Shown: positions 21,697 to 32,545 of the stretch, in pieces
Position numbering within the stretch: the stretch's first letter is position 1
How the letters are laid out: every line of letters starts with the position of its first letter
Origin: Aquarana catesbeiana
Taxonomy: Eukaryota > Chordata > Amphibia > Anura > Ranidae
Length of the DNA: 64,000 bases
Direction of reading: 5' to 3'
Assembly: GCF_042186555.1 (NCBI RefSeq)
Contig: NC_133324.1
Location: 72,220,189 to 72,284,188, forward strand
Position numbers and translations under genes: made by a program
Notes under the pieces: model-generated
What the model saw: the letters and a program-made list of their open reading frames with translations, nothing else
The model's database searches: none
Told to the model about the DNA's origin: nothing

Positions 21697-22629
21697 TAAG
21701 AGTTAAGGTTTACGCCAAACTCTAGGATGAAGCTCCCACCCCCTCTATCTGATTACTGGGCTAAAAATGTAATCTAAATCCCAATTTTCAGATACCTTAA
21801 GCCATGGTCTGGTGATCATCATGGATGTGTCCTTTTTCTGGGTGTTTACATCACTGCCTCCATGATGTGGATGGTTCTCTTTGGCTGACCAGCAGAGAGG
21901 TCTTCTTAGGATCCAGAGGAGATCAGACTTCGGACCAATGGTAGTGAAGGGGACTTGATGGCAAGGGTTACCGTACAATGTTAGATTAGCAGTCCCTGCA
22001 GGAGGAAATGGTGTCGGTGACATAACTTAGGTGATTATAACAGGCTTCACATAAGGAACACTTTTCACTGGCTAGAGAATGGGTTAGAAGAGATAGGGAT
22101 GGACAAAAAAAAAAAATCAAGTTTAGGTGGATTTGGGCTTTAAGTGTTGATGATTAAGGCAGCAGTGGGTTAAGTGTTAGGGTTTGATTTAGTGTTAAAG
22201 ATGACCTGTACTGTAGCTGCTGTACCAAAATAAGCCAAAGAAACAAAAGGCAAATCCCCAGTTTTTCCTGTAGGTTCCCTGCAGCTGATCTTTTCCTCAT
22301 TACTGACTTACCATGGTTTATTCTGCATTTTGTTTCTTTGTGGAAGCAGCCATTTTGGTAGAGGAGCATATGTGGTTGCTTCCTCATCAGAGTTACCCCC
22401 TATAACCAGTGATCTAATGATTGGTGTAGTGATGATTTAAGAAGCAGCAGACAAGGGGAAGCAGCACAAATCCACAGAATTAATAAAACAGGGGGATCCT
22501 TTGCATTGCAGGTCCTTGGGTACAGTTTCCTCTCCAGCAAGAAGAGCAATGAGCAGCTTAGTAATGACACCACTAAATCTCACTTTGAATCTTCTAAGAC
22601 TAGAAGTTTGAGGCAGCATTGCCTGAGAT
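21697..22629. other. Unassigned intron sequence
   Basis: No gene or bounded element recognised. Short A-tract at about 22106. Confidence 0.3.
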
Positions 22630-23281
22630 CAGGGGTAGGCAACCTTAGAGAGATGGAGATCTACTTGAACAACACGGAATGCAGGGATCAGGAGTGCGTT
22701 GTGCTCAGAATGCAGAGATTGGGGGGGGGGGGGGGGTGATGTGAAGGGTTGTAGAGGACACTGTTATGGAGGCAGCCCTGCCCATAGCAGTGTCCACTGC
22801 CCCCTTCACATCACACACACACGTGTCCTCTCTTTTACATTACACCCCACACACGCACAGCAGTGCCCCCCCTTCCCTCCCATTGCAGCGTTCCATTGCA
22901 TCCTACCTGTGCACACATGACTGAGAAGCAGCACAGTTCTGGTTAGTTAAAAAGTGATTTTTCATATTAACATGCTGGTGATTGGTTGCTTAGGACCTAG
23001 CAACCAATCACCTGCGGGTTAACTAGAAAAGTCAACTTGGCCAGCTCCTCCACCTGCCCTGCTTCCTGTGCTGTGCTGCCTCTCGCTCTCCGCTGTTTAC
23101 TGATGACAGAGGCAGAGGAGGGGAGGGAAGATGGAGGACAAAGCCTCGGCGGAGAAGGTTGTTTGCGAAGATCGGCAGGTAGCAGTAGGAGGCGGGGGTC
23201 GGCAGTGCAGACCTGTCCCCGATCTACCTACCTACGGTCGACAGCCCAGGATCGACGGGTTGCTGACCCCCCCCCCCCCCG
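22630..23281. mobile_element. hAT-like MITE with CAGGGGTAGGCAACC end
   Basis: The left end CAGGGGTAGGCAACC and right end GGGTTGCTGACCCCC (then a C-tract) are inverted repeats. Flanks CCTGAGAT (22622-22629) and CCTTAGAT (23282-23289) match in 7 of 8 positions. Contains G- and C-homopolymers at 22721 and 23268. Confidence 0.7.
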
Positions 23282-23289
23282 CCTTAGAT

Positions 23290-23925
23290 GATATTCCACT
23301 GCAGATATACAGCTATGGGGTTTAAGGCACGGGGGTTCAGAATATTGCTTAGGGTACAATTAACGTTTCTGAATGCCCCCTGCAACATAGCAAACCTTTA
23401 TTTTTTAGTTCAGGTTACTTAGTTCACTTAAATGATACTTTACAAGTTAGAGAAGCTTTAGGGTTTTCAGTGCTAATCGGAAACTATACGGGTGCAGTTA
23501 TACTAACTTTGATATATATAAACCTTGTCCTCACATTATCCGGGTATTTTGCATGCTGTGATGTTTCTTCACATATCGGAACACTGCGGTTACATTGTAA
23601 CCAGTAAAATGTTACCTGCTTCCTTTACACCATAATAAACATATTTAGGTAATTGTGTCTAAGCCGGGGATTGTGTGTTTATTGATTAAACGCTTTCCAT
23701 TCTTCTCCGGTTTCCTTGTCGTATTGTTAGAGGAATATAATGATTCGATGCACTTACACTTTGCAGCTAAGTAATTATAGCTTACAGTCATGTTTACCAC
23801 CTTCCTCTGATACATAATATCATTACGGCACAGATGATGTTAATATCTGATTGATTTCCATCTGTAACAAAAAAGGCTCACATGACTTTACATGCCAGTC
23901 ACTGATTTCTGCAGCAAAATAAGCT
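23290..23925. other. Repeat-poor intron island
   Basis: No element ends, low-complexity tracts or coding frame seen over about 600 bp. Balanced AT-rich sequence; candidate conserved noncoding DNA (inference). Confidence 0.35.
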
Positions 23926-23926
23926 G

Positions 23927-24357
23927 TTTAAAGGCTAAGTTCACCTTAAAAAATAAATAAATAATAATCTGGCCGTTAAAAATGTGCATTTATTATTTTT
24001 TTACACTGCGACCTGCAAAGTGGATTGCAGAAGCAATGTGGGTCTCCTGCAGAGACCCAGTACAGCTGTCTGCCCCCATACAGGCAGACAATTACCGAAG
24101 TGCGGATAGAATCAATGGACTATGAGGGCCCTCATCTGCGCTCTTGTGGTTCATTGAGAACTGCAAGCTGTCTGCTGCGGTGACAGACAGGACTTGTAGT
24201 TCATTCGTTCACAGAACTCTGTAAATGAATGACGTAGCCCTAGCCCTGCCCAGCCGCAGTGTTTTTAAAATGTGACAGCAGTTGCAGGGAGAGGGACCCC
24301 TGCCGCTCATGTGGAGGGTGAAAGGGGTGCAGGGGAGTGCTCCAAAGTAACATGTTA
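23927..24357. mobile_element. Probable TTAA-type element
   Basis: Begins TTAAAGGCTAAGTTCACC and ends near ACATGTTAA. The interior looks like the GC-rich core of other TTAA elements. The terminal complementarity is weak, so this is tentative. Confidence 0.35.
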
Positions 24358-24534
24358 AACCCTAAATATGGATGTAGCAGATTTTACTTTTTGGTGGATA
24401 TCTAAAGGCTTCCATGTTATTAGTGGCTATAGGGGAATAGTGACAGGCTAACAAACAATAAAGCAGTTTCAAGCAGCTCTTGGGATAGTCTGCAAGTGTT
24501 TGCTACAGCACTTCCACTTGTCCTGTCACCTTAA

Positions 24535-25008
24535 GGGCTTGTGCACACTTGCAGCTCAAAGAAGCATCTCCTGTAGGCTTTTGAGCTTTTTTGAGTGCTC
24601 ATTTTTTTCTGCCTGGAAACTCCCCTCCATGTTAACCAATGTGTCCATGCACACTATGGCTTTTTTCAGGAGTTTACAGGCTTATGCTCTTACAGGCAGA
24701 AACAAAAACACCAAACTCGCATTTTTGAGAGAAGCTTTTGATCTGAGAAGATGCCCAAAAACAGGTGAAAAAGCGCAAATGGGCATGAAAAAGCTCAAAG
24801 AAGCTGGAGAACACACAAAAAAAATAAGAAAAGTAAACGGAGGGGAGGGATTGTGGGGGAAAAAAAAACGCTTATGCTCAAAAAAGCTCAAAGGAGCTCA
24901 ATAAAAATGTGCAAAAGAGCCCAAAAAATGTCAAACTTCTTCAAGTTGAAACAAAAGCTCAAATGACTGTAAAAGCAGCATTTTTGGAGCTGCAGCGTGC
25001 ACGAGCCC
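24535..25008. mobile_element. Harbinger-like MITE, TAA duplication
   Basis: GGGCTTGTGCACACTTGCAG at the left and CTGCAGCGTGCACGAGCCC at the right, flanked by TAA (24532-24534, 25009-25011). 474 bp. The interior is rich in GCTCAAA/TTTGAGC repeats. Confidence 0.8.
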
Positions 25009-25121
25009 TAACTCGTCAATATTGCGCAAAAAGTTTTTTCAATGCCGACTTTCCTTCTTTTTTTTTTTTTTTCTTTTTTTTTAATTCGAGGAGAGGAAAC
25101 CCAACAACATATATAGGCTGA

Positions 25122-25529
25122 GGCTCCATGCACACTGGAGCTCATAAACGGCCGTTTTTTGGAGTTTGGGTGATTTTTTTCAACAGCCCATAAACTCCAC
25201 TCTGTTATCCTATGTCTCCATGCACACATGGAAGTTTTTGGATGTTTATCAGCAGTGGAGTTTATGGGCTGTTTTCTGAACGCCATAAAATCGCGTTCAG
25301 GAGTCATTTTTCTGACCACAAAAAACACGTCAAACGCTGATAAACGCTCTAAAATGTGGCTCACCAGCATTTTTTAAAGTTTTTGATCCATTGAAAAAAA
25401 AATTAAATAAAAAAAAAAAAAAACGCTAATAAACGCTATTGCTAAAACTTTAAAAAAACGTTGAAAGACTCACTGCAAAGCTACTGGTGTTTTTATAACG
25501 TTATTTTAACGTCCAGTGTGCATGGAGCC
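25122..25529. mobile_element. Harbinger-like MITE
   Basis: GGCTCCATGCACACTGGAG at the left and TCCAGTGTGCATGGAGCC at the right are near-perfect inverted repeats, flanked by TGA (25119-25121) and TAA (25530-25532). 408 bp with A-tracts at about 25390-25425. Confidence 0.75.
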
Positions 25530-25532
25530 TAA

Positions 25533-26487
25533 ACGGGAAAGAAGCAATAGAGCACTCCTTCAGGTACAGGCATATGTCTTCTTGATAAGACATTCTGTGC
25601 TGACACTGTGATACGTGAGACCCATTGAATGATACGCCTGGAGATGCTCTGCTTACCTACATAGGCAGGGACAATGGATGAAAAGAATTGAAATCAGCAG
25701 GGGGTCTCTGTCCAAATCTGATCACATCTAAATCTGAGTGCAGCTGCTGTACCAGTGTGCTAATCCTCGGTCATCAGGCCGGTGCTGAAGATATGAACTC
25801 AGCTGCAGTGCTAATCCTCTATGTGTCAGTGACTCACATTTATTACCTGATCCTCATGTTGACTAAGGAATATCACAATAAAAAAAAAAAAAAGGCTATG
25901 GGTGAAAAAAAAAACCCACAAACTATTATATTATAGTTTGCTGATGTACCTTACATATATAAAACAATTACTGAATGACAGGGATTGCAGTGTCTGGAAG
26001 CACTAAGGATGACAATACAGTATTCAGTTTTCATTTAGATTTACCAAAACCATATAATATGAAGTCAGACCTAAACATGTTCAGATTGTATGCAATCAGG
26101 CAGGCCTTTGCACCGCATTGAAGTTAAAGGTAAATCTAAAGGAAATGAAATAAGAAAAATGTACAATGTATGGCCAGCTTTGGTCTCATGATGATGAATG
26201 AGCAAAATTTAGATTACAATTGGAAGGCTTCAGTGAAATTTCGTACATTTTTCAGAATGCATTGAAATCAACACAGAATGTGAAAATAGGTATTTTTAAG
26301 GGTGCAGTGGGCTTTAAATGGCTCCTGGGTTTAATGGCAGCACCATTTATCTATCTTGTACCTCTCCTTGAGCTGCTCAGTGGACTTAGTGTTTTATTTT
26401 ATTTTTAAGAAAAAAAAAGACAGTGAGAAAATAAATTTAAATAAAAAGAGTGATGGCATGCAATTATTGGTCAAATACTGTATACAG
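25533..26487. other. Unassigned intron sequence
   Basis: No gene or bounded repeat seen. A-tracts at 25879 and 25904. Ordinary intron. Confidence 0.35.
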
Positions 26488-26998
26488 TATACTCAAGTAT
26501 AAGCCGAGGTTTTTCAGCCCATTTTTTGGGCTGAAAACGCCCCCCTCGGCTTATACTCGAGTCTCCCTGCCTCACTGTGCCCATCTGCAGCCTGATGCAC
26601 CTGATCTCCAGGCGCTGTGACATGCAGTCTAGTCGGCGGCCGTGAAGTGTAACAAAGCCCCGCCTTCTCCTCGTCCATGATAGGCGGAACACTGACTCAC
26701 TGCTGGGAAATTAATTAGTGTTCCGTCGCAGACGAGGAGGAGGCGGGGATTTGTTACACTGGACGGCCGCCGACTAGACTGCATGTCACAGCACCAGTGT
26801 TCTGGAGATCAGGTACGTAAGGCTGCAGATGGACACAGTGAGGCAGGGAGATGGGCATTGTTGACCCTCTTTTCCACTTACAGTAGCTGCTGCATTTCTC
26901 ACCCTAGGCGTATACTCGAGTCAATACGTTTTCCCATTTTTTTTGTGGTAAAATTAGGTGCCTCGGCTTATATTCGGGTCGGCTTATACTCGAGTATA
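26488..26998. mobile_element. Palindromic element with TATACTCGAGTATAAGCC ends
   Basis: The left end TATACTCAAGTATAAGCCG is mirrored by CGGCTTATACTCGAGTATA. Inside, 26563-26856 forms a long inverted repeat: exact arms CTGTGACATGCAGTCTAGTC..., then the GCCCCGCCTTCTCC region, and outer CTGCCTCACTGTG/CACAGTGAGGCAG blocks. TA-type insertion is likely (mariner-like MITE), but the exact duplication is obscured by flanking TATACAG repeats. Confidence 0.65.
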
Positions 26999-27799
26999 TA
27001 CAGTACATAAAATAAGAAAAGCACAAATACAAAGAACACTAGAGATTGCTAGAACAAAATTAATAGAGTTCTGTGATCACAGCATTCACTTTTATTTCAT
27101 AACACCAGCATTGTAATGGAAATACAAACAACCGTTATTTTTGACAATCCAAGATCATCTAACTTGAAAAATCTCTTCATGTGCTACTGTCTGCCAGCTG
27201 TCTCTTTCCAAAACTTCCTGGATTACCTGCATGCTTTGCAGCTTCCCCTCTGCTGTTTACTTTACATTTCTAAGGACTACATATCCCATGGTACCTTCCT
27301 GCCTGCTGGCTGTGACTCCGCCTCCTAAAACTCCTCCTCTCAGCACCTCTGTAGTTCAGAAGGCGGGCTCTGTGAAATGTGTGACACAGCAGTGCCTCCT
27401 CACAGGCCCATTGTGGCTACATGTCACAGAATTCCTAGAAGTAACAAATTCACAAAGTACGTTTACAAACTTCAAGATGGTTCAGATTAATAGTAGGCTA
27501 CAAATAATTGAAACACAATGTGGAATATAAGATTTTACATCTTTACCAAAAATGTGCTTTAAACTACCCCAATTATATCCATAACAAGCAAATTTTACCT
27601 AGTCAATTTAATTAGTAAAATTGTTTCTGTTCCTGCGAATGGTGAAATTAGTAATTTTGCGGTGAAATCAGTAGAAAAAATTGGTACCGAGAGTTATAGA
27701 CACTGATACATTTTGGCACGGAACCATTGGGTTTTAACACCAGTAAGGCAAATATAGAATGCCATGGAGTCATTTAGTATTTGGATAGAAGGTTAAAAG
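26999..27799. other. Unassigned intron sequence
   Basis: No gene or bounded repeat. 27130-27540 contains open frames without recognisable domains. Confidence 0.3.
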
Positions 27800-27894
27800 T
27801 TAACCACTTCCCTACTGTGCCAATTCTGGCATTTCTCTCCTACATGTAAAAATCATTTTTTTTTTTGCTAGAATATTACTCAGAACGGCCAAGC

Positions 27895-27940
<46 letters not shown>

Positions 27941-29012
27941 AGCAGAGACCCTAGAGAATAAAATGGCGGTCATTGCAGTTTTTTTATGTCACACGATATT
28001 TGCACAGTAATTTTTTTAACGCTTTTTTTTTTTTTTTTTTTTTAAATACACTTTAATGAATGTTAATGCAAAAAAAAGCACACTATATATTACAATTTTT
28101 GGTAAAATATAAAAGATGATGTTACGTCAAGTAAATTAATACGTAACATGTCACGCTTTAAAATTGCGCACGTTGGTAGAATGGTGCCAAACTACAGTAC
28201 TTAAAAATCTCCATTGGCAACACTTTAAACATTTTTACAGGTTACCAGTTTAGAGTTACAGAGGAGGTCTAGAGCTAAAATGATTGCTCTCACTATAACG
28301 TTTGCGGCGATACCTCACATGTGCGGTGAGAACACAGTTTACATATGTGGGCGCGACTTACGTATGCGTTTGCTTCTGCATAGAAGCACGAGGGGCGCTT
28401 TAAAAATAGTTTATTTTATTATTTTATTTTTACATTGTCCATTTATTTTTATTTTTTTAACACTTTTATTCCTATTACAAGAAATGTAAACATCATTTGT
28501 AATAGGAATAAGCCATTACAGGTCCTCTTTATGGAGACATCTGGGGTCAATAAGACCCCAGATATCTCCTCTACCCTGAAAAGCATGAGATAAGAAAAAA
28601 AATAAAAATCGATCTCTACTTTCCTGGGCAAAAAAATTGCATTGTTTACCAGAAGTGACGGCTGGAAGTGACGTCATGACATCACTTCCGGCCTCCGAGG
28701 ATCATAGAGATAGCCGGGGACCACCCCATCCACAGCTAGCAATATGGTAACCTGCTGTCACCGCCGGATTGGATACCAGGCTCTCTGATTGCCCGGGAGA
28801 GCCCAGAGAGGCGCCGTTGGGTAGCTGGAGGTGGGGGGATATCCCTCCCGCTGCCTGTTAAAGCAATCCAGTGGCCAATCAGCTGCTAGGATGGCTTTTA
28901 CACTGTATGGAATCGACAGCTGAAAACAAATATATAGCTGCAGGCATCATCCAGACATCTTCACTTCAAAGCCAGGGCATCATATGATGTCCTAGGGTTG
29001 GGAAGTGGTTAA
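27800..29012. mobile_element. TTAA element with CCACTT termini (copy 4)
   Basis: TTAACCACTTCCCTACTGTG at the left and TTGGGAAGTGGTTAA at the right. 1,213 bp. Homologous in inverted orientation to 6086-7358. Includes the (TA)n at 27896-27936. Its right TTAA (29009-29012) is also the left TTAA of the next element. Confidence 0.78.
27896..27936. repeat. (TA)n microsatellite inside transposon
   Basis: About 20 TA units within the TTAA element. The related copy at 6086-7358 has only a short ATATATATAT run (about 7262-7274), so the tract expanded here. Confidence 0.9.
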
Positions 29013-30371
29013 AGTGTAACTAAAGGCAAAACTTTTTTTTTTTTCTTTTTTTTTAGTTTTGGATAGAGTGGAGAGGCATTACAACGCTTGTCAGTTTTTA
29101 TTGCTGTCTGTGTCCCCGTTAGGGAGATTTACCCTCTATTTGTCCTGTTTATCATTATCATTGAAAGAAAAAGTAACAGATGGGAAATTTTCCAATGGGG
29201 ACACTAGTTCTGGTGACCTGCGGGTCCCTAAGGAATCCCCTTAACCACTTCAGCCCCGGAAGAATTTACCCCCTTCCTGACCAGAGCACTTTTTTGCGAT
29301 TTGGCACTGCGTCGCTTTAACTGACAATTGCGCGGTCGTGCGACGTTGCACCCAAACAAAATCGACGTCCTTTTTTTCCCCACAAATAGAGCTTTCTTTT
29401 GGTGGTATTTGATCGCCTCTGCGGTTTTTATTTTTTTCTAAACAAAAAAAGAGTGACAATTTTGAAAAAAAAACATAATATTTTGTATTTTTTTCTATAA
29501 TAAATATCCCCATTTTTTTTTAAAAAAAGCTATTTTTTTCTCAGTTTAGGCTGATATGTATTCTTCTACATATTTTTGGTAAAAAAAATCGCAATAAGCG
29601 TATATTGGTTTGCGCAAAAGTTATAGTGTCTACAAAATAGGGGATAGATTTGTAGCATTTTTATTATTTTTTTTTTTTTTTTTACTAGTAATGGCGGCGA
29701 TCTGCGATTTTTATCGTGACTGCGACATTACGGCGGACACATCGAACAATTTTGACACATTTTTGGGACCATTGGCATTAATACAGCGATCAATGCTATA
29801 AAAATGCACTGATTACTGTAAAAATGTCACTGGCAATGAAGGGGTTAACACTAGGGGGGTGATCTAGGGGTCAACCGTGTTCCCTGGGAGGTGATTCTAA
29901 CTGAAGGGAGAGGGGACTGACTAGAGGAAGTGACGGATCGTGGTTCCTAGTTAATAGGAACACATGATCTGTCAGTACAGAACAAGGAAGTGTGTGTTTA
30001 CACACACATTCGTCCCTGTTCTGTCTCTCCTGGTCATGATCGCTTGTGGCCGGCGGTCATCGCGACTGTCGGCCACGAGCATTGGCACTCCTGCTGCGCA
30101 GCGGGTGCGCACGCACCTGCTATCCCGACTCCGCGAGCCGACGTATAGCTACACCGGCTCACGCAGGGGAGCCAACCTGCCGCAGTATAACTGTGGCGGT
30201 TGGTCGGGAAGTGGTTAATTTGCAGGGATTTCCTCTAACTTCCTGTTTGGCTATGGGACAGGAAGTGAAGGGAAATCTCCACAATGGGACTTCTGACAGC
30301 AATTACGACTCTTCCTTGCTTTATCCTAAATGGAAAAACTATTTTTGCCTATAGTTCTACTGTACTTTCAA
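29009..30371. mobile_element. TTAA-type element split by nested copy
   Basis: The left end is TTAAAGTGTAACTAAAGGC. The right end region TTTGCCTATAGTTCTACTG...ACTTTCAA mirrors it imperfectly. The interior carries GGAAATTTTCCAATGGGGAC and CTTCCTGTTTGGCTATGGG. Interrupted at a TTAA by the element at 29241-30218; without it about 385 bp. Confidence 0.65.
29241..30218. mobile_element. TTAA element with CCACTT termini (copy 5), nested
   Basis: TTAACCACTTCAGCCCCGG at the left and GGTCGGGAAGTGGTTAA at the right. 978 bp at a TTAA of the surrounding element. The left part is the inverted counterpart of the right part of copy 1 (CACAAATAGAGCTTTCTTTT; CTGACAATTGCGCGGTCGTG). Confidence 0.8.
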
Positions 30372-32282
30372 GTTGGGGCAGACCTGGTTCTTGTCCTTGA
30401 GACCCATGGGTGTTGCCAATAGGTGTAGAAAATGTCCCGGAGAGATTCCCTTTAAAGCAGATCTAAAATCATAGGCTAAAAATGTATAAGTAGGTTGAGT
30501 TTTATGGCAGAAAAAACTCGATATGTGTCTTCTGCTATAAAACTTCTTTCCCTTCTTGCTATCAGTTTTTGTATTATTCGTATACTGACTGCAGAGCATG
30601 TGCAGTGCAGTGTACAGTCCCAGCCTCTGTAACGTGTGGGAGTTAGGTCATCAGTGGCCAACCAATGGGTGAAGATGCAATAAGACTGGGAGAAGATGGC
30701 AACAGAGGGGAAGCATGGACCTTGCATCACTTACAGGAGGGCATGCTATGAGGGAAGTCTGCCATATTGTACAAGAGGGACCACATGCAGATACAGCTCC
30801 CCTTGAATATAGCTTTGTTACCATTTGAACATAGGTCCACTTAAAGTAAAAAAAAAAAAAATACACCCACAGTTTTTGGGTGCTCCTGCCTAGGTTGCCT
30901 GGTGGATGATGCACCCTCAGAATGCTTCGGTAGCATCTACTCCAACTTTTGTTTTTATGACGAGTCACAAAACATGTAGAAAGTTAGGACTGAGCATGTT
31001 CCTCTTTCCTCTGAGTTTTCTGGATCTATATAATTATACAACCCTTTATGGCTCAGTTCCTGCAGGAATCGTGTGACACATGCTAATGTAAATTCCTCCC
31101 AGAGACTCTTCAATATAAGTTTAGGAGAAATATATTGTAATTTATCTAGTGTCCTGAGCAGCTGCAGTTCTCATTACTCAGACCTGATAAGGTCTTTAGC
31201 TGCTCTGTGTTTTACTGCTCCCAGCGCACACAACCAGACTGAGCGCTGATATCAGCTGGGAAATGGTGCTCATTACCTACTGTCTTCCTTCATACCGCTA
31301 CAGATCCATATTGTGCTAGTTTTTATTGGGGGTCAGTCTAAATTAAGGTTACCAACACATGGCCATAATGATGTTTTCATAGGCTGTGTGTGTGCAAAGA
31401 CCAGATTTTTTTTATTGTTTTTTGCTTTTTTATAATAATACTTTAACATCTAACTCTGGCAGATAAAAAAAAGATCCTTTGCCTTGGGGCTGTGCCTGCA
31501 CTGCAGGATTTAACAGCTTGTTTTGTCTTGGGGTAGAGGAGAAACAATTTCACTTACCTGTTCCTCTGCTCCCATGAATGGGTACCAGTCCAGAACCCTC
31601 CAAGAGTAGACACCACAATGTTTGTTTTGTTCCCTGGTTCTAGTGGCTGTGGGACCCCCTTCTAGGTGCTTAGACTGGGTGTGCCTGAAGTCTGTACACC
31701 TTATTCTTGAAGGTTTTCCCGCTTCTGCTGTACTTGCTTTCTGGTTGAATAGGCGACTACTGCAGATGAAGCTCTGGTTTCCTTTTTACTTATTCAGATA
31801 TTTCACCTGTGGTGAAAGAAGCCTGTTAACACCACTGGAATGTGCAATCACCGGAGCCAGTCTTCTCTAATGAGAGAATTTAATAAAAAGGAGCTGCAAC
31901 GCAAGCAGCGTCTGCTGTGCTTTCACTTTAGCTAGCCCATAGTGCATTAAGAATCCTTTGTCATGTATTGTATTATTTTGTAAAATAACATCTGTATACA
32001 TTTTATAAAAAAAATATGTAACGCAATAATTCAAATAAGTATACATTTTAAAGAAACAACTCAAATACAGGTGATCCAAAAGTATAGTTTTCTTAGAATG
32101 GATGAAGATATGCCCCTTACCTGCCTTCAGTGTGATGCTGTGTATTCAAACCCAGAATAAAGAAAAACAAATGCTCCTGCGCTTGAGAACTTGCCTTTGC
32201 GGCTGATTGAAAATGACTGTCTCCACTGGTCTAGCCACCACGTTGGCTGTGCTGCCACTCCCAACAGGTCAAGGAACACCCA
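30372..32282. other. Unassigned intron sequence
   Basis: About 1.9 kb without recognised gene or bounded element. Part of it (30430-30700) may be old repeat. Confidence 0.3.
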
Positions 32283-32545
32283 AGTAGAACTCTAAAAAGA
32301 AAAGGAACAGAGGGCGCACCAGCCTTTGCAACTATTTATTATTTTTTATGAAGTGTATAAAACATACTCACAAAGGATAAAATCAAGCAAAATATATAAA
32401 ATCCACCAGATACTCCACCCAGCATGGTCTGCTGGTCAGTGACAATTGTGGAAGGAAAAGTCCAAAAATCTGATACGTTTTTCGGGAGATGTCCGCTCTT
32501 CTTCATCCCTCGAAATGCAACAGCTTTTTTGGAGTCTTCCTTTCA
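32283..32545. repeat. Dispersed repeat with CTCTTCTTCATCCCTCG tail
   Basis: GAACAGAGGGCGCACCAGCC, ATACTCACAAAGGATAA and ACGTTTTTCGGG...CTCTTCTTCATC are motifs of a common anuran dispersed repeat. I cannot name its class. Confidence 0.4.

Noticed and set aside
24500..24904. 134-codon lysine-rich open frame on the + strand
   Set aside because: It is read through a Harbinger-like MITE with A-rich GCTCAAA repeats.
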